22,038 nt of DNA, taken from contig PIVQ01000048.1 in assembly GCA_003354055.1 (NCBI GenBank), positions 1-22,038 of the forward strand, read 5' to 3'. Shown one piece after another: positions 1 to 7,892 of this stretch. How positions within the stretch are numbered: the first letter of the stretch is position 1; the number at the start of each line of letters is the position of its first letter. The notes under the pieces were generated by a model, which did no database searches, was not told the origin of the DNA, and was given only the letters and a program-made list of their open reading frames with translations. Position numbers and translations under genes: made by a program. The DNA comes from Desulfobacteraceae bacterium (lineage in GTDB: Bacteria; Desulfobacterota; Desulfobacteria; Desulfobacterales; Desulfobacteraceae).

Positions 1-49
1 CGATTTTTTATTTCAAGTACTCCCATTTTCCAGGGGCGGTTCATTCTGC

Positions 50-271
50 TCATCTTGCTATCTTCCTATGTTGGAAAAAATTGTGTCTTGCCTTATTTAA
101 GGGCGGATTTGTTTTTTTCTTCTCCTGAATCTTTTTCAAATCTGAATAATTGATCATAACGATATTGTTGGCCTTTAGAAACTCTCTCATTTCCTGGCTA
201 AGGATCGGCTCCAAAATTACTTGATCTTTTGCTTTCAAAATACCCAGTCTTTTAAGGGGTTTTGGAAACAA
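50..271 (-). CDS. Doubtful 73-aa reading frame, partly made by the left palindromic repeat
   Basis: This minus-strand frame would start at a TTG inside the left palindromic repeat (201-304), so about its first 23 residues are repeat-derived. The remainder is lysine- and asparagine-rich (for example LKKIQEKKK) and has no motif I recognise. I see no convincing ribosome binding site and no neighbouring gene on the same strand. It may be the tail of an older gene that was interrupted when the repeat inserted, or simply an open frame in AT-rich DNA. No function is proposed. Confidence 0.15.
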   Translation of the reverse strand: MFPKPLKRLGILKAKDQVILEPILSQEMREFLKANNIVMINYSDLKKIQEKKKTNPPLNKARHNFFQHRKIAR

Positions 272-304
272 TTTAGATCAAGTTCTTTTGTAACGATTCC
301 TTAA
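201..304. repeat. Left copy of a palindromic MITE-like repeat (104 bp)
   Basis: This stretch matches 9313-9435 in the same orientation with about three substitutions and one 19-nt gap. Its ends are imperfect inverted repeats: AGGATCGGCTCC...ACTTGATC on the left and GATCAAGT...CGATTCCTTAA on the right, flanked by TA dinucleotides. Compared with the right copy it lacks a 19-nt piece after GGAAACAA, which removes the GGGTA that would pair with the inner AAATACCC arm (238-245). Small size, palindromic ends and more than one copy suggest a MITE- or REP-type element. The family is not identified. Confidence 0.75.
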
Positions 305-1000
305 TGGATTTCATATTCCCCCTACATTGTATATTCTTTTAACCGGGCAAACGATTTGACCCCATCACCAGATTAATTCAATCTATTGAATTTCAAGTTA
401 TCTGTATCTGCTTGTTAGGGTCAAGAATAAAAAGACCATTCAAAACTAACTCGGATATTTCATGAGACGAATTTGCTTTAGATGCAAGTTACAGGACGTG
501 CCGCTGTAATCGTTTATCGTAATTTGCCTGCCCACACCTTCCGGGAATATGAGTTACCAGTCTTGTAAACCAGTCTAATTTGGAAAAAACAATCGGGATT
601 GGTATCGGATAGCGGAGCCATTAAAAAAAGAGGTTGACTTTAATCTGGTACTCCTATTAACTATATTCCATTGTATCGTAAATCCCTCTGCATCTATATT
701 GTCCTTAATAAATCACGATCAGATAATCCGGTATTACAATAGAAAATATTGACACTTAGTTCTAATTGTAAGTTGAATATTCCTTAACCTTTCAATCTTC
801 ATTTAGAAATTCATCTTCCATGATTAATGACCTCAGTACAGAAGCCTCATATTGGACTTGTTTTTTTGCCAAATTTAAAGCCATTTCTGATCCCGAAAGT
901 CGATAAAAACATCATTTCGTGATGAAAATCGGGTCAAATTTGAAGACTGAGTGTCCATTTTATCTGTTGTGTTGATCTAACATGCTGAAAACACGTGCCT

Positions 1001-1006
1001 TATACT
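1001..1006 (+). promoter_or_regulatory. Possible -10 element upstream of rdrA
   Basis: TATACT matches five of six consensus -10 bases and lies about 115 bp before the rdrA start. The hexamer 17 bp upstream (TAACAT) is a poor -35, so this is a weak call resting on the -10 alone. Confidence 0.2.
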
Positions 1007-1107
1007 GCTTTCTTTGTTTTCTATCTCAAGGTCTGGATTAATTGAATATGCATCATTAAAGAACTGTTTTAACAAAAAAACCAATGCATTAAAAAAATAT
1101 TAGTATT

Positions 1108-1113
1108 AAGGAG
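1108..1113 (+). promoter_or_regulatory. Ribosome binding site of rdrA
   Basis: AAGGAG lies six nucleotides before the ATG at 1120. It fixes that codon as the start of rdrA. Confidence 0.75.
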
Positions 1114-1119
1114 AATATC

Positions 1120-4100
1120 ATGGTTGATGAAGATTATCTTAAAAGCAGGCCGGAAGCTCAGGCATTTGGAATTGATAAATTGAACAAGAGTCAAAGAAAA
1201 GCTTTAAAAATGCTTTTAAAAAAACTTGACTGGGCATGCACTGATGTAGAAAAAAGATCAAAAGATATCACGGAAAAGCCAGATTTACGCTGGACGATTA
1301 ATATTCCTAAAAATAATCCCAACAGGGTCTTTTTTTTAACTGGTGGAAGGGGGTATGGTAAAACATCAGTGCTGTTTTCACTTATTAATCTGATAGGTAA
1401 TAAGCTTCTAAAAGATGATTCACAAAACAATAAAATCATCAACCTTGCCAAGAACCTTAAACATCGGCTGATATGGCTTTACCCATTGGAGATGGAAACC
1501 CTTCCATCTTCAACCAACCTCCTTGCTGCTATCCTAAGCCGGGTTGACATGGCGATAGACCGTTTCCGCTCTCACCATCCTATGTTGCATGAGCCTAAGC
1601 ATTCTTTTGGAATGCACCCGGAGGAGCAGGAAATTCTCCTCAATTTTATGAAACTTCAACAGGATGTTGCCCTTGCATGGAGTGGTAATATTGAAAAACG
1701 TGCAGGCAGTATGGATCCGGATGTTTATGCACTTGAAGTTTTAAGGGCGGAACAAAAAAGAATTAACCTGAATGAGCGAATTGAAAAGACGCTTGATGAC
1801 CTTTGTAATAAATTTATTCCTTCTCAACAGGAAAATGGCAATCCTTGCATATTTGTATTACCGGTGGATGATTTTGATATGAATCCCGAGCGTTGTTTTG
1901 AACTTATCCGAATGATCCGCATGTTTAATACTCCAAGGCTTTACACCATTATTCTGGGTGACCAGAGAATCCTTTCCCATCAACTGAGTATCCAATTCCT
2001 AAAATCTTTAATAAAATCTGATATTTCGCCTCAATCTCCCTTGTTTTCCAATGACATATCGTATGAGGAGCGTAGACTCAGCCATGAATTATCGGCAAAT
2101 GCCATGCGTAAACTTTTTGCACCTGGAAACAGAATATCACTTGGGCCTATGAAAAAAGACGAAGTCTTTAAATTCAACAGCAATAGTAAAAAATCGATTA
2201 AAGAACTATTGAAAACTTTTACTCATATTACTCTGAATACAGCATTCCAGGAGAATAAAAAGAAAAAGAATGAAACAAAATTTCAAATCATCGCAGGAAA
2301 AAAATTTGAATCAGTGTTTGATCTTTTTAATTTAAAAATTGATGATTTGATACATATTGATCCGACAATGAAAGGCGCTTTAAAAATCGAAGAGAATAAA
2401 GATGAATATATTTATGTGGGAAAACATCTCTTTACCCTTTCTGCAAGGCACACGCAGGACCTTTGGAATTATTTGTTCAGTGAATTTAAAAAAGAATTTA
2501 AAAAAGAAGGTAATGACGAAAACATTTCTTTTAGCGAAAAAAAATTAGTTAGATTTGCGAGAACAATTTTTTGTGAAAAAATCAGGGAAGGTGAAACTCT
2601 GACAATGAGATCCCATGGCCGTTTAAACAGTATTCTGAAAAAGGATTTTTCCGGAGATTTGCAATTTGCTACCTCTGATCTTGAATTTGCATATAATTAC
2701 GGCGAATCAATCAGTATTCCACAATCCACAACTTCGATTGGAATTCATTTTCCTAAAGACTGGGATATCATAATAAAAGAGACTATGTTTCAACAGGATA
2801 GGTCTAAAGACAGGCGAGATGTCAAGGTTATGGATACAACAGCAGCCGGTATTGTTTTTCTTCACGATCTGCTGGCATTTGCAAACCCGCAAAAAATCAT
2901 AGGTAAAAAATTCTTGCGTCAGAAAACACCACCTTTGTGGGCTTTTACTCAATGGTATTTCGGGGGCAAAGAAAAGAATATTAAAATCGCATGGCCTTTT
3001 CCAGACTGGCTGACCATGTTTGAATGCGATATTTTACGGCGTTCCTGGGTTCGGGTATGGAGATGGGTCGGATACGTCAAACGTAACGTCCCTGAGGCGG
3101 GCAATGATTGTCTCCAAAATGAGAAGATTAATGATCGTCTAAAAGAAGCACTCGCAGAATATCTTCCGTATGCATGGATAAAAATTATCACGGGGATACT
3201 CGCCGGACCGTGTGTTTATAAAAAGCGGCTTGAGAAACTCAAAGATAAGAACGAAGAAATCCAAAAGATCAAAAATGATATTGAAAACATGATAACAATA
3301 ATTGAAGAACATATCGAAAAAAGGGACGAAACTTCAACTTCTTATTCTGTGCCATCAGACCAAACAGATGAAGATTTAAACAACTACAAACGTTCATTAA
3401 AAAAACGATTAGAGTTAATTGATCAAAAGGACAATGTATTCAACCTCATAGAGTGTTTTAGAAATTCAAAGCTATTTTTTGACAAATTGGTTAACTATTC
3501 TATCAAACTTAAGATAAGTATTCCGGAATTCAAAATTGAGAAATCAACAAAAGAACTATTTAATACTTGTAGTTTATTAGCCTTACCAACGATTAGCAGT
3601 ATAAAAGATCAAAATTTAACGGAGGAAATATCTTTAGTGAAGGAAGATGAGTGGGAAACCCTCATACAAGAAATAGAAAACCTGGTTGATAACGGTAAAA
3701 ACCAGTATGAATCGCGTCAGTTATTGATTCACAGCTGGATTTCAAGCGTTGTCTGTATGATGGCACCGGAATATGACTTACCGGAAAAGATCCAAAAAGT
3801 ATTTAATGATTCGATTAATAGTAATAACGATTCAAGAATAAAAAAAATATTGAAAACACCTGAAATTTCAAACTCTGTAAGAAATTTAAGGGCTAAAAAT
3901 GCTGCTATGTTTTTAAATAATCATGCTTTTGGCAAAATACCAGAATTATTTTTCCCTGTTCATCCCTCAAAAAAATTGTTTGAAATATTCAATCAAAAGG
4001 AGTTTTGTCCTTTTATCGATACTATGATTATCAATTCGGAACAATCACGGGAACTGTCAGAAATGAGTTTGACAACAATTATAGATTATTTTGACGAAAT

Positions 4101-4140
4101 CAAAGAAAAATTAAAGAAAACCCCGAAGACTAAGAAATAA
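1120..4140 (+). CDS. rdrA: RADAR system P-loop ATPase RdrA
   Basis: A 1006-residue AAA-type P-loop NTPase. The Walker A motif GGRGYGKT is at residues 75-82. The Walker B strand IFVLPVDDFDM is at about 244-254, with the acidic pair D250/D251. A sensor-like strand, YTIILGD, follows at about 275-281. The C-terminal two thirds have no familiar domain but include a charged, probably coiled-coil stretch at about 700-770. Size, motif layout and the directly following adenosine-deaminase-fold gene match RdrA of RADAR, a phage-defence system in which published work describes a ring-shaped RdrA ATPase working with a large RdrB assembly. The start is set by AAGGAG six nucleotides upstream. No signal peptide or membrane segment is evident, so it should be cytoplasmic. 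The identification rests on ATPase motifs plus gene pairing, since the sequence outside the ATPase core is not diagnostic by eye. Confidence 0.85.
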   Translation: MVDEDYLKSRPEAQAFGIDKLNKSQRKALKMLLKKLDWACTDVEKRSKDITEKPDLRWTINIPKNNPNRVFFLTGGRGYGKTSVLFSLINLIGNKLLKDDSQNNKIINLAKNLKHRLIWLYPLEMETLPSSTNLLAAILSRVDMAIDRFRSHHPMLHEPKHSFGMHPEEQEILLNFMKLQQDVALAWSGNIEKRAGSMDPDVYALEVLRAEQKRINLNERIEKTLDDLCNKFIPSQQENGNPCIFVLPVDDFDMNPERCFELIRMIRMFNTPRLYTIILGDQRILSHQLSIQFLKSLIKSDISPQSPLFSNDISYEERRLSHELSANAMRKLFAPGNRISLGPMKKDEVFKFNSNSKKSIKELLKTFTHITLNTAFQENKKKKNETKFQIIAGKKFESVFDLFNLKIDDLIHIDPTMKGALKIEENKDEYIYVGKHLFTLSARHTQDLWNYLFSEFKKEFKKEGNDENISFSEKKLVRFARTIFCEKIREGETLTMRSHGRLNSILKKDFSGDLQFATSDLEFAYNYGESISIPQSTTSIGIHFPKDWDIIIKETMFQQDRSKDRRDVKVMDTTAAGIVFLHDLLAFANPQKIIGKKFLRQKTPPLWAFTQWYFGGKEKNIKIAWPFPDWLTMFECDILRRSWVRVWRWVGYVKRNVPEAGNDCLQNEKINDRLKEALAEYLPYAWIKIITGILAGPCVYKKRLEKLKDKNEEIQKIKNDIENMITIIEEHIEKRDETSTSYSVPSDQTDEDLNNYKRSLKKRLELIDQKDNVFNLIECFRNSKLFFDKLVNYSIKLKISIPEFKIEKSTKELFNTCSLLALPTISSIKDQNLTEEISLVKEDEWETLIQEIENLVDNGKNQYESRQLLIHSWISSVVCMMAPEYDLPEKIQKVFNDSINSNNDSRIKKILKTPEISNSVRNLRAKNAAMFLNNHAFGKIPELFFPVHPSKKLFEIFNQKEFCPFIDTMIINSEQSRELSEMSLTTIIDYFDEIKEKLKKTPKTKK

Positions 4141-4166
4141 GATAATTATAATGAAAAGAGGCAACA

Positions 4167-7079
4167 ATGGATTATACAGCGCCCCTTTCCGAATCACAAA
4201 GACAGCCAGGCATAGCATTGGAGTATCTGCTTGCTGAAATAGCCGCATTTCCTCTTGCTACGGTGACGGCATTTGAAAACCCTGTCACAATTATTGATCG
4301 TGATGTTAATACCAAATTTAAAACAACAGGATCAACAGGATTGCTATGGCGGGAGGCTGAGTCTTTTATTTGCCGGATTTGCCCTGATCTTTCCATTGAT
4401 ATGGCATTGGCTGCCAGGGATCATTTGTGGTTCGGTTCAGGAACAAGTGACAATAAATATCAGGGACCGGAGTTGTACAATTACCTGAGGCGGCTTTCCC
4501 ATGAATTTCTGGAATTAAGAGGCGACCATGCGGTTCCTAAATTCATGGAGAATGACACTGTTTATGAGCGGGAAAGCAGTTTTGACGTAATAACCCGCCG
4601 TAATAATACCTTACGCTGGTTTTCTTTCTCCTTACCCATGGACCTTCTCCTTGGCGCCGGAAACTGTGACACCTGCCCACCAAGCAAGGTTGAATATCTC
4701 TCGTCACAAATGTATAAAAATCTTGAAGATTATGGATTTGCAGAACCTCATCTGCATGTGGGAGCTTCGATGGAATTCCCTGAGTTCTGGGTTGCCGTTT
4801 TAAATAGCATCGGTGCCCCTTTGATGAAAGCCGATGCTTTTTACAGCCCGGGAGCTGAATTCAACGAAGGAAAACTATTTTTCCCTTGGCTGGTCAGAGC
4901 TGCCCTGGCAAGGATTTTGCTCGCTCAATTTCTTTATTCAAGCCATCATCCGAAGATGGATTTCTCTCAGTGGCTCTATAAAAACGTTTACCCGGAAATC
5001 ATTAGAAACCGGGGGCGATCAGTTCTTGAAACCCTTAGACGGGGCCTCATGGAATTGAATACAGGCTGTCTGAAACCCTATAATGGTCTTAATATAAATG
5101 CGATACTCTCCAGTATTTACCGGGAGTTAATTCACCCGAACCTGATCTCTCAACTTGATGATCATCCTGAGGTTATCCATGCATGTGACCCCATTGCACG
5201 ACTGACAAAGTATTGCCCCGGTAAATCACCAAATCCGGAAATTTGTTTTGTTCACAAATCCATATTCTATTTTCAGGATAAAGCAAAAGAAAAAAAACCA
5301 GATCTTTTGTACACGTCGCTGTTCTGGCAGGTGATTCGAATGCGCTGCCTTCTATACCGTCACGTAACCCAGCGCCCTATGACTCCGGGCCTTGTCTGGT
5401 TTTTGCGTCATTATGACAGAATCAGCCCAGGAAGAAAAAATGCGAGTATCAAGCTTCTTGTAAGAAGTGCCGCAAAAACCTGCGGAATGGGGAAAGGGCT
5501 GAAATCCCTTGAGGTTAGGAAATCTCCCGGGGATTCAGTTTCGGAGATGTTAGAACTTGCACACGACGGGATTGAATCGATACGCTATTGGAATACAAAA
5601 CGATATTGTTCAAATGACTTTACAAGACGTTTTCAATACCCTCTGCAGCCGGGAATAATGAACTACTTTGAAAGACCTGCGAAGCAGAACATGGAATTCG
5701 GTTTAGTGCTTCATTTTGAAAAACTCAGAGGAGAAGAAAGTCTGAAAGGTCTAGACAAGCCTAACTGGAAAAGAACGAATGCCGCACCGGAGATAGATTT
5801 AGGTTTTATTAAAAGCAAACCAGGTTTCCAGAACCGGTATGCAAAATACTACCGGGAACGGAAGTATCGTGCCATACTGCTTGGAAGATTACTACTTAAC
5901 TTTCCCAGAACCTTAAAAGTAATACGTGGCATAGATGTTTGTACAGACGAGCTCGGTGTTTCGTCATGGGTGCTTGTTCCGTATTTTAGATACCTGACCG
6001 ATGTCGGGAATATTGTTTCCCGACATCTAAAAACATGTTTGGGAGAAAAGGTCCCTCCATTAAGACGCACCGTTCATGCCGGGGAGGATTATGTTCATCT
6101 TTTAGGTGGATTGAGGCGGGTTGAAGAAGCAATCCGGTTTTTTAAATTAGGCCCCGGAGATAGAATCGGACACGGTATGGCACTGGGAACAAATCCAGAA
6201 TCCTGGGCGAACCGCACCGGTAGAGTTGCCATGAGGCTGGAAGACCGATTGTTTGATCTTGCCTGGGAATGGAGCCAGTACAGTACTCATGTTTTAACAT
6301 ATTCATCTGGCAGGCTGGCATATATCGAACGTGAAATCACCCGGTTGAGCCAGATAATTTTTCACGAAACTTTATCGCCTTTTGATATTGAAAAACTGAC
6401 CCAGCATTTACACGATGAAAAGTGGCTTAAAAAGGCAAAGTATCCGGACTGTGATATTTTTTTTCACAGCACGGCTTCAGAATCTCAGGAATACTATAGT
6501 AAAGACACTGAACATTACAAACAGTTAGATCTGTTAAAAAAATACCTCACAAATCCAGTGGTGTTTAAACACGGCCACACTGTACACTGGTTCGACGTTC
6601 TTCCCGAAATTGATACCATGATTACCCTACAGAACCATGTGCGAAGGCTTGTGGGCACCTTAGGTATTGTTGTCGAGGTTAACCCTACGTCAAATTTATT
6701 GATTGGCAATATTACAGACCTTAAGAATCATCCGTTCTGGCGTTTGGACTCACCAACAGGAGATGATGATCTTCCTCCGGTACCCCTTTGCATTGGATCT
6801 GACGACCCGCTAACATTTGCAACAGACCTGAGGAGGGAGTATGCCCTTGTTTATGAATCTTTAATCGATGGCGGATTATCAGCACGGGAGGCCTGGGAGT
6901 GGGTTGACAGAGTAAGGCGAATTGGAATGAATTCAAGGTTCACACTTAAACTGCCTGACGCGCAGAACCAAACAGGGAATATTTTTAACTATGAAAACCG
7001 TTTCAGTGTTATGGATAAAGAACTCCCCCGATCTTATTGGGTCTTAGGGCTTGATAAGGATATTGTCGATATGCCATGA
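4167..7079 (+). CDS. rdrB: RADAR system adenosine deaminase RdrB
   Basis: A 970-residue protein with the full adenosine-deaminase metal and catalytic set. These are the HxH zinc ligands H195/H197 (EPHLHVGAS), the HAGED motif at 637-641 (third zinc ligand H637, catalytic glutamate E640), H669 in RIGHG, and D879/D880 in SDDP near the C-terminus. The interval of about 440 residues between HxH and HAGE is far longer than in housekeeping adenosine deaminases (about 350 aa in total), which fits the large RADAR deaminase. The gene begins 26 bp after rdrA and has an AAGAGG ribosome binding site at 4156-4161, so the two are co-transcribed. Published studies report that RdrB converts adenosine to inosine, first described in RNA and later for ATP and dATP, during phage infection. 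No accessory membrane (SLATT-like) gene follows, so this is a two-gene version. Confidence 0.9.
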   Translation: MDYTAPLSESQRQPGIALEYLLAEIAAFPLATVTAFENPVTIIDRDVNTKFKTTGSTGLLWREAESFICRICPDLSIDMALAARDHLWFGSGTSDNKYQGPELYNYLRRLSHEFLELRGDHAVPKFMENDTVYERESSFDVITRRNNTLRWFSFSLPMDLLLGAGNCDTCPPSKVEYLSSQMYKNLEDYGFAEPHLHVGASMEFPEFWVAVLNSIGAPLMKADAFYSPGAEFNEGKLFFPWLVRAALARILLAQFLYSSHHPKMDFSQWLYKNVYPEIIRNRGRSVLETLRRGLMELNTGCLKPYNGLNINAILSSIYRELIHPNLISQLDDHPEVIHACDPIARLTKYCPGKSPNPEICFVHKSIFYFQDKAKEKKPDLLYTSLFWQVIRMRCLLYRHVTQRPMTPGLVWFLRHYDRISPGRKNASIKLLVRSAAKTCGMGKGLKSLEVRKSPGDSVSEMLELAHDGIESIRYWNTKRYCSNDFTRRFQYPLQPGIMNYFERPAKQNMEFGLVLHFEKLRGEESLKGLDKPNWKRTNAAPEIDLGFIKSKPGFQNRYAKYYRERKYRAILLGRLLLNFPRTLKVIRGIDVCTDELGVSSWVLVPYFRYLTDVGNIVSRHLKTCLGEKVPPLRRTVHAGEDYVHLLGGLRRVEEAIRFFKLGPGDRIGHGMALGTNPESWANRTGRVAMRLEDRLFDLAWEWSQYSTHVLTYSSGRLAYIEREITRLSQIIFHETLSPFDIEKLTQHLHDEKWLKKAKYPDCDIFFHSTASESQEYYSKDTEHYKQLDLLKKYLTNPVVFKHGHTVHWFDVLPEIDTMITLQNHVRRLVGTLGIVVEVNPTSNLLIGNITDLKNHPFWRLDSPTGDDDLPPVPLCIGSDDPLTFATDLRREYALVYESLIDGGLSAREAWEWVDRVRRIGMNSRFTLKLPDAQNQTGNIFNYENRFSVMDKELPRSYWVLGLDKDIVDMP

Positions 7080-7327
7080 GGTGTGGGGTATAGTTTGGTC
7101 AAGAACGCTGATATACAAATAGTGTAACGCCTCATAGTCAATACTGGACATGTATACAAGACGAGTGCAGACTGACACCCCGGGGCCGCAGACAGCATCA
7201 GGCATGACGACGACAGTGGCGTAAGGCGAGCATCGGAAAGCATCCAAAGGTTCTTGGTTAATTATCTCGGATCGATGGGATAAAATCATTAATTCCCCAA
7301 TCAAATCTTATTAAATCTGAATCCAAT

Positions 7328-7354
7328 TTGACATTTTTCTCCCTGCTTGATACC
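7328..7354 (+). promoter_or_regulatory. Candidate sigma-70-type promoter
   Basis: A perfect TTGACA -35 hexamer at 7328-7333 is followed after 15 nt by GATACC, a weak -10 with three of six matches. It could drive the possible mini-gene at 7396 and the 86-aa/methyltransferase pair beyond. Confidence 0.3.
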
Positions 7355-7395
7355 CCTAACGTATCTTAATCTTTATTCTTTTCTCAGGGGGTGGA

Positions 7396-7495
7396 ATGAA
7401 ATCTAAAATCATAAAAGGGATACAAAGACTTTCAACATATTCCCGCCTGCATTGAATGTGGGCATCTTACAAGAGGGATAAACAGATACTGCTGA
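7396..7495 (+). pseudogene. Possible frameshifted zinc-ribbon mini-gene
   Basis: An ATG at 7396 has a good ribosome binding site (AGGGGG at 7386-7391) and opens a frame MKSKIIKG... that stops after 19 codons. In another frame, from about 7415, the sequence reads GYKDFQHIPACIECGHLTRG followed by INRYC, ending at TGA 7493-7495. The CxxC pair and the later cysteine look like a small zinc ribbon. Joining the two at the AAAAGGG run (about 7414-7420) would give a protein of about 32 residues. This may be a broken gene, or the join may be accidental. No function is proposed. Confidence 0.25.
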
Positions 7496-7609
7496 AATAA
7501 GTCCGGATGAAAATTTAAGACCTCAACTATGCCTTTGGTGGATTTATCCTTTAATCATGAAGCATAAGAACGTATCAAAACACTTTACTTATAAAAAAGG
7601 GGGATTGTT

Positions 7610-7870
7610 ATGAAACTGATCGAGTGGGAAGTTAATGAAGACAGCTACCAGGAACAGATTGTGATTCCCGAAGCCCAGAGAAAGCTTGCTGCAAACGAGG
7701 GAATCAGCACTGAAAACAAGCAGAAAGTGGCAGTGCGAATCCAAAACCTGAACACGGGTGAACTTTATTCTGCCCGGGTGGCGATTACAGGAAATCGTCA
7801 GCTCTACCTGCCAAAGGAGATTCAAAAGATGCTGGAAGGTGCAGGGTCAATAAGAATACAATTGGTGTAA
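7610..7870 (+). CDS. Uncharacterised 86-aa protein preceding a ParB-methyltransferase fusion
   Basis: A small soluble protein with no signal peptide or membrane segment. A charged N-terminal half containing IVIPEAQRKLAANEG is followed by alternating hydrophobic and polar residues (KVAVRIQNLNTGELYSARVAITG), suggesting a mostly beta-strand C-terminal half. It has an excellent ribosome binding site (AAGGGGGA, 7597-7604) five nucleotides before the ATG. It ends 22 bp before the methyltransferase gene, which itself lacks a good ribosome binding site and so probably depends on translation of this one. The tight pairing suggests a partner of the methyltransferase, for example a small DNA-binding or specificity subunit, but that is inference. 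I do not recognise the family. Confidence 0.7.
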   Translation: MKLIEWEVNEDSYQEQIVIPEAQRKLAANEGISTENKQKVAVRIQNLNTGELYSARVAITGNRQLYLPKEIQKMLEGAGSIRIQLV

Positions 7871-7892
7871 TAAAATATGGTGTAACAAAATC

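Larger units (their letters stand above)
305..1119. other. Gene-poor leader upstream of rdrA
   Basis: About 815 bp of AT-rich sequence with stops in every frame and no gene I can support. A 28-codon frame starting at 482 (MQVTGRAAVIVYRNLP...) reads like a coding fragment but has no ribosome binding site and no recognisable family, so it may be a relic. A TATACT hexamer at 1001-1006 is a fair -10 element for rdrA, but no good -35 lies at the right distance. No tRNA or CRISPR array is visible. Confidence 0.5.
7080..7609. other. Intergenic region between rdrB and the 86-aa gene
   Basis: About 530 bp. The first part (7130-7260) is visibly richer in G and C than its surroundings and holds no gene I recognise. 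A short inverted match (ATGAGGTGT at 7076-7084 against ACGCCTCAT at 7126-7134) is too widely spaced to call a terminator. The second part holds a candidate promoter (7328-7354), a possible broken mini-gene (7396-7495) and the ribosome binding site of the next gene. Confidence 0.5.

Noticed and set aside
482..568. 28-codon frame MQVTGRAAVIVYRNLP...
   Set aside because: It reads like protein but has no ribosome binding site, no known family and no continuation in any frame, so it is at most a relic.
7034..7304. Minus-strand frames after rdrB in the GC-richer patch
   Set aside because: No ribosome binding site and no recognisable domain. Two frames overlap each other and the rdrB end, so they look like chance open frames.
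7493..7495. TGA as a selenocysteine codon in the CIECG mini-gene
   Set aside because: Another in-frame stop follows within a few codons, no insertion-element hairpin is evident, and the gene itself is uncertain.
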